A program made the translations under genes and the position numbers. A DNA stretch of 64,000 nucleotides. It comes from Paenibacillus mesophilus. GTDB taxonomy: Bacteria > Bacillota > Bacilli > Paenibacillales > NBRC-103111. This document shows positions 25,828-34,809 of this stretch, piece after piece (the stretch's first letter is position 1; each line of letters begins with the position of its first letter). Location of the stretch: the NCBI RefSeq assembly GCF_005938385.1, contig NZ_VCRA01000005.1, positions 451,407-515,406 on the forward strand, read 5' to 3'. The notes beneath the pieces are model-generated. The model worked only from the letters and a program-made list of their open reading frames with translations. It ran no database searches and was not told the origin of the DNA.

Positions 25828-26460
25828 CTAACGTGTTAAACTCATTCTCAGCTTGTCGGCGTACCATTTCGTAAAAGCAAGCGTCTCCCTGAATTTGTGC
25901 CATGGCATCCACATGACTTGGGATTCCGTCAAGGACGTAGTCACGTCGGAAAGCCCGACGAAACGTGCGATGTCCATGGCACGGGCGCCGTGAAACTGGT
26001 GTGTGACGATAATCGGATGCGCCCAGCCTTCACGGTCCATAATCCGCTTGCTGTACAACAAATTCTCGTACGTGCTAGTAGCTTCCCGCTCCTCGAAAAT
26101 GGCTTCGCCCGGCACGCCCCGCTCTTGCAAATACCGTTTCATCCCTTCGGCTTCCGTAATCGTGGCGCCGTTCGCGTCCAATCCTCCCGATACGATCAGA
26201 CGGTTCACTTTCTTATCCCGATAAAGCTCGTAGGCGAGGTCCAATCGCTCGCGCAGTCCGGGACTCGGCTTATCGTTCCAAAGTGAAGCGCCCAGCACGA
26301 TCGCGACATCGGCGTTTGGGCCCGGCGTGCGATTTTGGGCGGAATGAATGAGCCATTGGATGTAGCCGACCCAGATGATGCCAATGACCGCCGCGACGGA
26401 AGCCAGCACCCAAAGCTTGCGATACCGGCTTGACTTTCGGGTACTCATTATCGTGTTCAA
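25828..26460 (-). CDS. YdcF/SanA-like DUF218 membrane protein
   Basis: A 210-residue protein with one N-terminal TM helix (about 15-35) and an extracytoplasmic DUF218 domain. Conserved blocks are ADVAIVLGASLWNDKPSPGLRERLDLAYELY, LIVSGGLDANGATITEAEGMKRYL, EREATSTYENLLYSKRIM and VTHQFHGARAMDIARFVG. SanA-type proteins affect envelope permeability in other bacteria, but the reaction is unclear. The start is TTG at 26460 behind GGAGGTGA with 10-nt spacing; an ATG at 26448 is farther from it. It is convergent with the deacetylase gene. Confidence 0.83.
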   Translation of the reverse strand: MNTIMSTRKSSRYRKLWVLASVAAVIGIIWVGYIQWLIHSAQNRTPGPNADVAIVLGASLWNDKPSPGLRERLDLAYELYRDKKVNRLIVSGGLDANGATITEAEGMKRYLQERGVPGEAIFEEREATSTYENLLYSKRIMDREGWAHPIIVTHQFHGARAMDIARFVGLSDVTTSLTESQVMWMPWHKFRETLAFTKWYADKLRMSLTR

Positions 26461-26508
26461 TGCGTATACTTCACCTCCTCCCGGACCGTAACCGCGCCCC
26501 GCGAACGA

Positions 26509-27051
26509 TTACTCCTCCAACATTTCTTGCAGATGCTTGTCCGACATCAGCAGCATATCGAACGAGCCTTTGCGATACTCGTCCATCACCAGATTGGCCG
26601 TATTCCATGCCAATTGGACGTCTTCTTCTCCGAGCTCGTCTCGCCGGACGGCGTCGTCAAGCCGGTCTTGTCCGGTCACGTACAACTGTCCACCGGGCAA
26701 AATGACAATATTCAAGTAAAGATCGTCATACCACGGAATGTTATTATGCAGGACGCCCTGGCATTTGCATATCGATATGACCCATTGGACGAGCCGGTCC
26801 CCATCGTCATACATCGCCGTAACGATGTAATTCGCAAGCTCGGGAAACTGCTGCAGCCACTTGTAGCCGTCGGCGGCGATGCATACCTTCTCCTGGTCCT
26901 GCTCATATTGCTTGTACAGCGGCGCCTTCACCTTCACCATCTCAAATAGCGTTACCGTTCCGGAGAAACCGATCGTTTTCTTCGGCACAACGGTAAATTT
27001 CTTCTCAACGATTCTCCCCCATTCGGTTCGATCCGCATATTTTCGAATCAA
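26509..27051 (-). CDS. DUF402 (NTDP phosphatase-like) protein
   Basis: Soluble 180-residue DUF402 protein. The central beta region LVQWVISICKCQGVLHNNIPWYDDLYLNIVIL contains the acidic D-x-x-x-D cluster used for metal binding in nucleoside tri- and diphosphatases of this family. The C-terminus DELGEEDVQLAWNTANLVMDEYRKGSF is also typical. The gene begins with TTG at 27051, preceded by GGAGAGGA at 10 nt. It follows the cyclophilin gene across the 27104-27143 palindrome. A nucleotide phosphatase role follows from the family only. Confidence 0.8.
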   Translation of the reverse strand: MIRKYADRTEWGRIVEKKFTVVPKKTIGFSGTVTLFEMVKVKAPLYKQYEQDQEKVCIAADGYKWLQQFPELANYIVTAMYDDGDRLVQWVISICKCQGVLHNNIPWYDDLYLNIVILPGGQLYVTGQDRLDDAVRRDELGEEDVQLAWNTANLVMDEYRKGSFDMLLMSDKHLQEMLEE

Positions 27052-27103
27052 TTCGGTTCAATCCTCTCCCATTAGGTTATGAACAACCCGTTTATTTCTC
27101 GAT

Positions 27104-27143
27104 AGGAACTTTAACGGAATTATGTTATTCCGTTAAAGTTCCT
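27104..27143. repeat. Perfect 17-bp palindrome, family A repeat
   Basis: AGGAACTTTAACGGAAT (27104-27120) is exactly repeated inverted at 27127-27143 around TATGTT. The right arm contains the stop codon of the cyclophilin gene. No T run follows on either strand, so it is not a standard terminator. The arms match those at 3581 and 3666. Confidence 0.8.
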
Positions 27144-27810
27144 TAATTTCAATCTTGTTGATTTTCACTTCCTTGGTCGGGACGCTCATTTCTCCTCTAG
27201 GACTTTGCTTCACGGGCGTCGCGGCAATTTTCTGAACGACGTCCATCCCGGAAGTCACTTGTCCGAAAATCGTATAGTTCGGCCGAGGATTCAGGCTGGC
27301 CGCACAGTCCGGTCCCGTACAGATGAAAAACTGGCTTCCTCCCGAATTTTTGGCTCCCGTATTGGCCATCGCGACGATACCCGGATCATATTTGTAAGTC
27401 GTCTTCAATTCATCCTCGATCGTGTAGCCCGGGCCGCCCGTTCCGGTTCCTGTCGGATCGCCGGTTTGAATCATGAACGACTTCATAATCCGATGAAAGA
27501 TCACATTGTTGTAGAAGCCTTGCTTGGACAAAAATACGAAACTGTTCACCGTCTTCGGAGCCGTGTCGTTGAACAAATTGACCGTAAACTTGCCTTCGGT
27601 CGTATCGAACACCGCTTCGTATTTCTTATCGGATTTCAACGTCATCGGCGGCGGCGAGCTCCAGCTCTTCTCCCCGCTTACTCCGCTCGTTCCTCCGGCG
27701 TTCCCGGAAGCATTTCCACCTTGTTGTGCCCCGCCGCATCCGGCAAGCGCCAGTGCGATTGCTGCTACCGCCGCCATCATGCGCAGCGCATGGAACCGTT
27801 GCTTGATCAA
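27133..27810 (-). CDS. Lipoprotein peptidyl-prolyl cis-trans isomerase (cyclophilin)
   Basis: A 225-residue exported cyclophilin. A lipoprotein signal ends at LALAGC with C25 as lipidation site, followed by a Gly/Ser-rich linker. The cyclophilin domain has the active-site block FHRIMKSFMIQTGDPTGTG, then GIVAMANTGAKNSGGSQFF and NYTIFGQV. It should assist folding of proteins at the outer face of the membrane. TTG at 27810 is taken as start because GGGAGTGG lies 6 nt upstream; the longer frame to 27960 crosses a terminator. Its last codon and stop lie inside a perfect palindromic repeat. Confidence 0.9.
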   Translation of the reverse strand: MIKQRFHALRMMAAVAAIALALAGCGGAQQGGNASGNAGGTSGVSGEKSWSSPPPMTLKSDKKYEAVFDTTEGKFTVNLFNDTAPKTVNSFVFLSKQGFYNNVIFHRIMKSFMIQTGDPTGTGTGGPGYTIEDELKTTYKYDPGIVAMANTGAKNSGGSQFFICTGPDCAASLNPRPNYTIFGQVTSGMDVVQKIAATPVKQSPRGEMSVPTKEVKINKIEIKEL

Positions 27811-27911
27811 TTCGACCCACTCCCGCTTCGATGTATTTTCCCGCCCCAAATTATACCACTGGTTCGCGCCGCCGATCAAATTTGGCGACTCTCCCGCCTT
27901 GAAGTGATAGC

Positions 27912-27937
27912 AAAAAATCCCCGCCGTTCGCGGGGAT
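27912..27937 (-). terminator. Terminator of the ABC-transporter operon
   Basis: ATCCCCGC pairs with GCGGGGAT, and six T follow on the minus strand. Confidence 0.88.
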
Positions 27938-27983
27938 GGGACTGTTGAGAAAGTTTGCAAAAGGAGGAAATCTCGGCAGCCGC

Positions 27984-28889
27984 CTACTTGGCTACCTTCT
28001 CCTTCTCTTTTTCCGGCTCCGGCGGCAGAAGAACGATCTTGCCGTCTTCGACCGATACGACCATTTTGTTCGAATTTTTCATCCCGACCGCCTCCAAATA
28101 ATTGGACGGAATTTGCAGCCGGCCCGCCTTGTCCAGAATCGCGTATTCCACATGCGTTTCCTCCTCGGCGGGAGCTCCTTGCGTCAGCTCGGCCAGCTCG
28201 TCGGCGTACGATCGGCTGCGGATGAATTCCGATGCCGTTTTACCGTCGCGGATCGCGACGACACGGTCTACCTTTTTGGCTAGAAGCGGATCGTGAGTAA
28301 CGATGACAACGGTCAGACCGAGCGACCGGTTCAGCTCGCGGAACAAGTCCAAAATTTGATTGGACATTTTCGTATCGAGCGAACCGGTAGGCTCGTCGGC
28401 AAGCAGCAGCCGCGGATGATTCGCCAGAGCGATAGCGATCGCAACGCGCTGCTGCTCCCCGCCGGACAGTTGGTTCAGCCTGTTTTTGATCCGATGTCCG
28501 AGTCCTACCGCTTCCAGCAGCTCGAGCGCTCTTTGCCGTCGTCTGCGGCCCTGCAGCAGAATAGGCAGCTCGACATTTTCAAGCGCCGTCAAGTAAGGAA
28601 TCAAGTTGCGCGCATTGTTTTGCCAAACGAACCCTACCGTCTCCCTTTTGTAGCGGACGATATCTTTTTCCGTAAATTTCAACAAGTCTTTGCCGTCCAC
28701 GACCAGGTTGCCTGCGGAAGGCCGGTCGAGACCGCCCAGCATATTCAGGAGCGTCGATTTGCCGCTTCCGCTGTTCCCGATAATCGCCATCAGCTCGCCC
28801 GGCTCGACGTGCAGATCGAGTCCCTGAAGCGCCACGACCTCCAGATCGGCAACCTTGTATATTTTCACCAAATTGTCGCAATGGATCAT
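27984..28889 (-). CDS. ABC transporter ATPase with C-terminal AbrB-like domain
   Basis: A 301-residue MacB/LolD-type ATPase. Walker A is GNSGSGKST (38-46), the signature is LSGGEQQRVAIAIALA, Walker B is LLLADEP, and the H-loop is VTHD. After about residue 225 it adds a short domain, EYAILDKAGRLQIPSNYLE followed by AVGMKNSNKMVVSVEDGKIVLLPP, which has the swapped-hairpin look of AbrB/SpoVT DNA-binding domains. The tail ends in alternating Lys/Glu. The start is ATG at 28889 behind GGGGAGGA, 3 bp after the permease stop. It is the fourth gene of the operon and the second ATPase, so it may form a heterodimer with the first. Confidence 0.9.
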   Translation of the reverse strand: MIHCDNLVKIYKVADLEVVALQGLDLHVEPGELMAIIGNSGSGKSTLLNMLGGLDRPSAGNLVVDGKDLLKFTEKDIVRYKRETVGFVWQNNARNLIPYLTALENVELPILLQGRRRRQRALELLEAVGLGHRIKNRLNQLSGGEQQRVAIAIALANHPRLLLADEPTGSLDTKMSNQILDLFRELNRSLGLTVVIVTHDPLLAKKVDRVVAIRDGKTASEFIRSRSYADELAELTQGAPAEEETHVEYAILDKAGRLQIPSNYLEAVGMKNSNKMVVSVEDGKIVLLPPEPEKEKEKVAK

Positions 28890-28892
28890 CGA

Positions 28893-31781
28893 TTAGTCCT
28901 CCCCCAGCTTGACGGCCTGATGAATTTTGATGCGCGAGAGAAGATATCCCAGTATGCCGAGCCCGATCGTGATCATGATCGTTACGATAATGTACAGGCG
29001 CACGGAATCCGTCGAGTCGAACATGACCTGGAACGGCGGGACTTGAGTAGTCGAGTTGAACGACAGCTGGAACAGCGGCACGAAGAGCAGACTCGTCACA
29101 TTACCGATGCCGGCTCCGAGCAGGAACGCCGCTCCGGACGTCAATACTTGCTCCGTTATCAGCATCCCGATCAGCTGCATGAACGATATGCCCATCGCCC
29201 GCAGTATCCCGTATTGCAGCACCCGGCCATTCAAGGAAAGCACCCAGTACAGCAAGAACCCGAAGAAGCTGATTACGACACTGATCAGGAAGCCTAGCGT
29301 CATAACGCCGTTGATGGCCATTTGGAACGGGTCGTTCTTCGCTTGAGTCAGCTCATAGCTGGTATCGACGAAGCTTTCGATCGGGATTTCCTTTGCATTC
29401 AGCGCTTCGTTGAACTGCTGCTTCGCGGAAGGCTCATCCTTCAAGTCGATCCAAACCTGGTACGGCTCCAGGGCGATAGCGCTCTGGATGTAGCTTAAGT
29501 GCCCGACGACCACTTTCGGCAATTCCGGCTTTTTATTCGCGGCCGCGGCCTGCAGCGGATTCGGATTGAACGTCGGCCAATAGTCGATGATCCCGTAGAT
29601 CGTGAACGGCTTATACGAGACGTTATTCCAGCCGATGTTGACGGAATCGCCTTCCTTCACGCCCATCTGCTCGGCCATCGTCCGGGAGATGAGGATAGCG
29701 GAAGGCTCGGTCGAGATCAGATTCAAATAATCGTAGAAATGATGCTCCAGCAGCCGGTCCTTCATGTAGGCCGTTCTGCCGAACTCATCCGTATCGATGC
29801 CCATCAGTTTGATTTTCGACGAGGCTTTGCCCAACTGCGCGACCGCGTCGTCCTTCACGAACACTTTGGCCGCGCTCGCGACACCCGGAAGATCGCTGAA
29901 TACTTGGAACGGCGGCTCCGTATATTGGATCCGCTTCGGCCCCATGATAATCGGAACGGCTGAGGATGGCTCCTCCTCTTCCACTTCGGTCTCTTCCCCG
30001 CCCCCCATCATCGGAGGAGGCGCATCATTTTCCCATTTGACGTTCAGGACGACGTCGGTGCCGTTCTTGTATTTCACTTTCTCGAGCGTATTGCTGTTCA
30101 TCGTCCGCGCGGCGCTTGCGCTGAATAAGCCGGTTGCGAGCGTAATCATCAGGAACACCATCAGGAAGTTGTACTGGTTGCTGGAGCGTCCGACCTGAAT
30201 CAGTGTCGAATACAACGAAGGCGGCCACAGCTTGCGTCCGAGCCAGTACACGAGCCGGATGAAGAGCGGATACACGCGCAGCAGGAGAAGTCCGAGACCC
30301 AGCGTGAACAGAGCCGGTACGAGAAACAACAATGGATCGACTTTGAAATTGGCCGAATCCAGGCCCAGCGACTGCAGGTCGCTCATGCGGCGTTTGAAGC
30401 TTTGGAGGCCGTAAATCGATACGCCGAGAAGCAGGATATCGATAAAATATTTGTGCGTAAACGACATCTTCGACATGCGCGCCATCTGCTGCTTGTGCCC
30501 GACAATCGAAGTGCGTGTCGCGAGAAAAGCCGGGATCAAGGTCATGATCAACGAAAACCCGACCGCGTATAACGCATACTTGTAAGCTGTTGCGTTCACG
30601 GTTACGATCAAGGCCGATCTCTGGACGAACTCCAGGAATCCGTTGGACGCGCCAAGCATATTCGTCAGCGCCATTCCCGCGTACGGTCCAATCGCATAGG
30701 CGATCGCCCCGAGCATCACTCCCTCGATTACGTAACTGAGCAAAATCTGCATCCGGCTTGCGCCGCGGCTTCGCAATACGGCGATTTCGGTTTTCTGCCT
30801 TTCGACAATCAAGTTCGATACCATGAACAAATAGAAGCCCAGCATAATCATGACCGGCACGTTCAAAGACCACAGCATGACGCGAAGCTGCTCCTGTCGG
30901 TCCATATATTTCGAAATAACGCCCAGTGCGGGAGCTTTGATCGCTTGACTCGGGAACGTATTTACAACATACGACTCGATCCGTTGGTGAGTGCGGATGA
31001 ACGATTCGATCGAGCTCATGTTCATGCGGGAATACTCGAGCGCGAAATACCAGAAACCGGCCCGAACCGTTATGTCGCCCCCGCCGGTAATATATTTCTC
31101 GAACGTATCGTAATCCATAATGAACGATCTTCCGTAGCTTTCGAGCGGCGTATTCCAGTACAAATCGTGCTCGTCCTTCGGATTAATTACGCCTACCGGC
31201 TTGATCGTAATCGGGTTTTTCACCCGCTCGTCCTCGATCACGAATTCGTTGCCGAGCACCATTTTGAGCTGAGTCAACGCGCTTTCCACAACGAGCACTT
31301 CGAACACTCCGTTGACCGGCTCTTTGGCGGGCATAACGCCGTCCACCAGCTTGACATGCTCCTCGAAGTCCGACAGCGCGACGATATCCACATTCCGCTT
31401 GACCGAAGCGTCCATCCGCTCCGTGTCCTTCGGACTGAACGCGAATGTGTCCGTTCCCCGCTCCTTCACATACGCGCGGATCGGAAGATCGAACCGGCTG
31501 CCCATCTGCTGCATGAATTGATCCACATTGCGGGCACTGTCGCCGTTCTCCTTGGGCGTTTCCCCGGTAAGGAATATTCCGGTCCGGTAAGTAAGCGGAT
31601 ACGAGCCCGAAGAAACCTGGTAGTTCTCCAACTCCTTGACGAGCATTCGCTGCAAAATCGCCTCGGTATAAATCGGCATGCTGCTTACGAGCGCTACCGA
31701 GAGCACGAGCCCGAACAGCAGACTGAGCTCGAGCCATTTATTTTTAAGCATTTTGCGGAAAATCATGACTAGAATAGCCAC
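28893..31781 (-). CDS. FtsX/MacB-type ABC transporter permease
   Basis: A large membrane permease of 962 residues. One TM helix near 12-32 is followed by an extracytoplasmic domain of about 270 residues. A TM block around 310-470 carries the FtsX core (VSNLIVERQKTEIAVLRSRG), and a helix lies near 530. A second large extracytoplasmic domain follows, and a C-terminal FtsX block holds the last three TM helices (VLQYGILRAMGISFMQLIGML). This duplicated FtsX layout is that of full-length MacB-like exporters of peptides or lipoproteins. GTG at 31781 has GGAGG 10 nt upstream. It lies between the adaptor and the second ATPase. The substrate is unknown. Confidence 0.9.
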   Translation of the reverse strand: MAILVMIFRKMLKNKWLELSLLFGLVLSVALVSSMPIYTEAILQRMLVKELENYQVSSGSYPLTYRTGIFLTGETPKENGDSARNVDQFMQQMGSRFDLPIRAYVKERGTDTFAFSPKDTERMDASVKRNVDIVALSDFEEHVKLVDGVMPAKEPVNGVFEVLVVESALTQLKMVLGNEFVIEDERVKNPITIKPVGVINPKDEHDLYWNTPLESYGRSFIMDYDTFEKYITGGGDITVRAGFWYFALEYSRMNMSSIESFIRTHQRIESYVVNTFPSQAIKAPALGVISKYMDRQEQLRVMLWSLNVPVMIMLGFYLFMVSNLIVERQKTEIAVLRSRGASRMQILLSYVIEGVMLGAIAYAIGPYAGMALTNMLGASNGFLEFVQRSALIVTVNATAYKYALYAVGFSLIMTLIPAFLATRTSIVGHKQQMARMSKMSFTHKYFIDILLLGVSIYGLQSFKRRMSDLQSLGLDSANFKVDPLLFLVPALFTLGLGLLLLRVYPLFIRLVYWLGRKLWPPSLYSTLIQVGRSSNQYNFLMVFLMITLATGLFSASAARTMNSNTLEKVKYKNGTDVVLNVKWENDAPPPMMGGGEETEVEEEEPSSAVPIIMGPKRIQYTEPPFQVFSDLPGVASAAKVFVKDDAVAQLGKASSKIKLMGIDTDEFGRTAYMKDRLLEHHFYDYLNLISTEPSAILISRTMAEQMGVKEGDSVNIGWNNVSYKPFTIYGIIDYWPTFNPNPLQAAAANKKPELPKVVVGHLSYIQSAIALEPYQVWIDLKDEPSAKQQFNEALNAKEIPIESFVDTSYELTQAKNDPFQMAINGVMTLGFLISVVISFFGFLLYWVLSLNGRVLQYGILRAMGISFMQLIGMLITEQVLTSGAAFLLGAGIGNVTSLLFVPLFQLSFNSTTQVPPFQVMFDSTDSVRLYIIVTIMITIGLGILGYLLSRIKIHQAVKLGED

Positions 31782-31820
31782 GAAAACGGTTCCTCCTTCC
31801 GAGGGGGGCGGCAATCGAAT

Positions 31821-32846
31821 TTATTGTAAAATCAGCTTCTGTCCTTCCTTCAGCCCTTTCACGATTTCAACGCCGTCCACGGTCTCGAGCCCCTTCTCGA
31901 CATCGATTTCCTTGATGCTGTCGCCTTCCAGCACCTTCACGTAGTTTCGGCCTAAATATTGGGCCAGCGCCCTTGCAGGGACAATCAGCACATTATCTTT
32001 CTTACGCGTCACGATATTGATGTCGGCCGTCGAGCCGAGCGTCATATCCGGGGTAGGATTCTGGACATCGATAAATAGTGTTTTCGCATACCGGTCCGCA
32101 AGCTGCTTGTTGTCGGTCGGAGGCGTATTCGAAGGAGACTGGACGACTTTGCCGACCAACTTTTTCCCTTTTACAGTTACATCTACCGGAACGCCAACCT
32201 GAACTTCCAGCATATCGCTCGTATTCCCCGACGTATAAGCAAGCCGGATCGAGTTCGGGTCGGAGATGATGACGTACGTTTTGTTCGCCTGCACCGTATC
32301 GCCCGGCTTAGCCGGATCGACAAATGTGATACGGCCGTCCATTTGCGCCCGCATCGTTTTGCCTTCGACCGCCTTGCGGGCGTCGCTCAGTCTCAATTGG
32401 GCGATTTCCAGCTCCATGAGCCGAATTTTCATTTTGTTCTCATCCTGGGTCAGCTTCGCTTGATCCAGATTGTACTTCGATTGCTCGTAATCGCGTTCCC
32501 TCTCCTTCAGCACGATGGCCGAGTCGCCGGCGTCGAGAGTGATCAACGGGTCCCCTTTTTTGACCATTGTATCTTTGATGATCAGAACCTCCTGAATTTT
32601 ACCCGAAGTGCCCGTAAATTCATGATTTTTCACATTGGTCGATTCGACAGTCGCGACGCCTTTAATGGCTTTCGTAACCGATCCGGTTTTGACGTCGGCA
32701 ATCTGGTAATTTTCCTTGACGGGCTTGACGAGCGGCGGCTTAAGCGGTTCGTCCTCCTTCGGGATCAGGGAGCAGCCGGAACAGGCGGCGATGATGAGTG
32801 CGGCGATACACGCGCGGCTTGTAAACGTTTTACCCTTGGTCGACAA
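31821..32846 (-). CDS. Lipoprotein membrane-fusion (adaptor) subunit
   Basis: A 341-residue HlyD/MacA-type adaptor on the outer face of the membrane. A signal ends at IIAACSGC, a lipobox. A lipoyl-like half (GTSGKIQEVLIIKDTMVKKGDPLITLDAGDS) is split by a coiled-coil hairpin (LKERERDYEQSKYNLDQAKL...), then the matching half (MRAQMDGRITFVDPAKPGDTV) and a beta-barrel follow. TTG at 32846 has GGAGG 9 nt upstream; the ATG at 32855 abuts that site. The gene overlaps the end of the first ATPase by 17 nt, showing coupling. Confidence 0.88.
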   Translation of the reverse strand: MSTKGKTFTSRACIAALIIAACSGCSLIPKEDEPLKPPLVKPVKENYQIADVKTGSVTKAIKGVATVESTNVKNHEFTGTSGKIQEVLIIKDTMVKKGDPLITLDAGDSAIVLKERERDYEQSKYNLDQAKLTQDENKMKIRLMELEIAQLRLSDARKAVEGKTMRAQMDGRITFVDPAKPGDTVQANKTYVIISDPNSIRLAYTSGNTSDMLEVQVGVPVDVTVKGKKLVGKVVQSPSNTPPTDNKQLADRYAKTLFIDVQNPTPDMTLGSTADINIVTRKKDNVLIVPARALAQYLGRNYVKVLEGDSIKEIDVEKGLETVDGVEIVKGLKEGQKLILQ

Positions 32847-33561
32847 TTTGCCCATCCTCCAATGCGTAGACTTGGTCGACGATTTCCATGATCGCCGGAT
32901 CGTGTGTCGTGATGACGATCGTCATCCCTTCCTGCTGGACCAAATCTTTGAAAATTTTAATAATTTGCAGCCCCATTTTACTGTCCAATTCGGCAGTAGG
33001 CTCGTCGGCCAGCAGCAGCTTCGGGCGGTGGGCTATCGCTCTCGCAATGGCGGTACGCTGCTGCTCGCCTCCCGACATTTCGAACGGTCTGTGATTCATC
33101 CGGGCTTTCAGCCCCACATTGTCGAGCGCCCGTTCGGCTAGCTCGCGGTGACGTTTCGTCGGAATACCCGCGATCCGCAAGCCGAACTCGACATTCTCGT
33201 AAGCCGACATGAGCGGCATTAGTGCAAACGATTGAAAAATAAAGCCCATTTGGGTGCGCCGCAGTTGATTTCGGGTTTTCTCCCCCAGCGTCGTGATCTC
33301 TTGCCCGCAAAAATAGATCGCTCCTTCAGTCGGAACGTCCAACGCGCCGAGCATATTGATCAGCGTCGTTTTCCCGGAGCCGGAGCGTCCTTTTAGCGCA
33401 ACTAAACGACCGTAAGGAATCGATAAATTCGCGCCCTTCAATGCATGAACAGCAGCGGATCCCCGGCCGAACACGCGCTTGATTCCGACCGCCTTCAGGA
33501 TCGGATCGCTGTCTCGAGTCGGATCGTACAGTGCCAGATCCGTTTTGCGAATCGTCTCCAT
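32830..33561 (-). CDS. ABC transporter ATPase (MacB/LolD type), first gene of operon
   Basis: A 243-residue ATPase: Walker A GRSGSGKTT (58-66), signature MSGGEQQRTAIARAIA, Walker B LLLADEPTAELDS, switch TTHD. The N-terminal 20 residues are an extra polar leader. It starts the minus-strand operon ATPase, adaptor, permease, second ATPase, and presumably drives the FtsX-type permease. ATG at 33561 has GGGGTG 6 nt upstream. The operon resembles antimicrobial-peptide efflux systems, but no two-component genes lie beside it. Confidence 0.92.
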   Translation of the reverse strand: METIRKTDLALYDPTRDSDPILKAVGIKRVFGRGSAAVHALKGANLSIPYGRLVALKGRSGSGKTTLINMLGALDVPTEGAIYFCGQEITTLGEKTRNQLRRTQMGFIFQSFALMPLMSAYENVEFGLRIAGIPTKRHRELAERALDNVGLKARMNHRPFEMSGGEQQRTAIARAIAHRPKLLLADEPTAELDSKMGLQIIKIFKDLVQQEGMTIVITTHDPAIMEIVDQVYALEDGQIVDQG

Positions 33562-33737
33562 GTTTTCACCCCATTTTTTACATAAGCGTCGATGCTATTA
33601 CTGTAATCGGTTTCAAGCGAACAAAAAAGATATGTTTTGTTAGAAAAGGGGGGAATTTGTTCGATGACCGTTTCAAAACGCGTCTGTGATGAATCGCCCT
33701 AAGACCGCATACGCTAGCACAAAGGAGGTATGCCGTT

Positions 33738-34139
33738 ATGCTCCCGCACAAGCCGATCGATAGGTATGGTTGTCCGTCGCATGCCCACTACGCCCGGGTC
33801 CGATCCTCCTCCGAGCTTGGACATTCGCACGTAATAGATTTTTTTACGTACCCGGTCAACGGCTCCGGTTCGGATGGTCATCATCATGATTTCCAGGGGG
33901 TTACGCGGGTAGCTGCCTATGACGGGCAAATCCATTTCCACCGGTTCTACGGTATTACCGGACCGGCAATCGCTCTTCCGGACGGCTCCCACTACCATCA
34001 CATTAACGGAGAGGTAAACGACGAGCCCTTCCTGTTTGAAGGAGGAAGCTACAAAACCGTCCTTACCATCCCGCGGCATACGCATCTTTACTCCGGCGCT
34101 ACAAGCACGGGGCTTGGCTATGAGCCTGCCGGCTGGTGA
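33738..34139 (+). CDS. ymaF: YmaF family histidine-rich protein
   Basis: A 133-residue protein unusually rich in histidine, spaced in H-x-H and H-x-x-x-H clusters such as ELGHSHVIDF, GHHHDFQG, QIHFHRFYG, SHYHHINGE and IPRHTHLYSG. This repeated strand-histidine pattern is the YmaF family. It has no signal peptide or TM helix. Metal binding is plausible but unproven. The start is ATG at 33738 with AGGAGG 8 nt upstream. It is divergent from the ABC operon and ends against a minus-strand terminator. Confidence 0.88.
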   Translation: MLPHKPIDRYGCPSHAHYARVRSSSELGHSHVIDFFTYPVNGSGSDGHHHDFQGVTRVAAYDGQIHFHRFYGITGPAIALPDGSHYHHINGEVNDEPFLFEGGSYKTVLTIPRHTHLYSGATSTGLGYEPAGW

Positions 34140-34187
34140 AAAAGGAAGACGCCTTTTTGGCCTATATTGTCCGGCAAGGCGTCTTCC
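34138..34187 (-). terminator. Terminator of the pRiA4b ORF-3-like gene
   Basis: GGAAGACGCCTT pairs with AAGGCGTCTTCC, and a T run follows on the minus strand. The stem is 12 bp. It also overlaps the end of ymaF. Confidence 0.85.
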
Positions 34188-34196
34188 CTATAGTGT

Positions 34197-34772
34197 TTAT
34201 ACCAGCTCGAAATTTTGATCGAATCTTGCTTTCGGATCTTCAAATACTACTTCGTCAGGCTCGAAATAGTCCGGATCATAATCCGCGTATTCCTCCTGGA
34301 AGTCATGCTTGCCTTCACAAATATCTTGGTATCCCCAAACTCCGCCGCAATCTTCGGGCGGGCACGCTCTCTTGCCTTTCATACAGACCGGGTACGACCG
34401 ATCCGCTTCTCTCGGACTTATGGCTTCAAGTACGACGGTATGCTCCCAGCCATCGCCGAAATCGTAAACATACGTCGCCTTCGTATTTTCCATGTTGAAA
34501 TACTTGGCTATTTTATGGCTCCATCCTTGAAGAACTCGGCTGCCGTAATCATCCTCTTCGCTTGGAATCCCTATGTTTACGAGCTTCCCAGTTTTCGGAT
34601 TTACGACGTTGAACTCATGGAGATGACTATCCATCCAGCCCATCGAGTCTTGTATTGCTACATGCAAGTCATAAAAGGTGTAAGTTTCCGGGACTTGTAT
34701 CCTTCTCCAGACAGGCGGTTTCGTGCCTTTTAATGTAATTTTGAATTGATAAACGCTTTTTTCCTTTTTCAT
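34197..34772 (-). CDS. Plasmid pRiA4b ORF-3-like protein
   Basis: A 191-residue soluble protein of the pRiA4b ORF-3 family. Family blocks are YQFKITLKGTKPPVWRRIQVPE, FYDLHVAIQDSMGWMDSHLHEF, YVYDFGDGWEHTVVLE and CPPEDCGGVWGYQDI. The family is common in Bacilli and rhizobia but its function is not known. It starts the AT-richer minus-strand stretch. Ribosome site GGAGG lies upstream of ATG 34772. Confidence 0.9.
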   Translation of the reverse strand: MKKEKSVYQFKITLKGTKPPVWRRIQVPETYTFYDLHVAIQDSMGWMDSHLHEFNVVNPKTGKLVNIGIPSEEDDYGSRVLQGWSHKIAKYFNMENTKATYVYDFGDGWEHTVVLEAISPREADRSYPVCMKGKRACPPEDCGGVWGYQDICEGKHDFQEEYADYDPDYFEPDEVVFEDPKARFDQNFELV

Positions 34773-34809
34773 CCAAGACCTACCTCCTCACTATCAATTT
34801 TCCCGTTCC

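Noticed and set aside
30025..30873. 282-residue open frame within the ABC permease gene
   Set aside because: Lies in a different frame of the same strand inside a clear FtsX-type permease.
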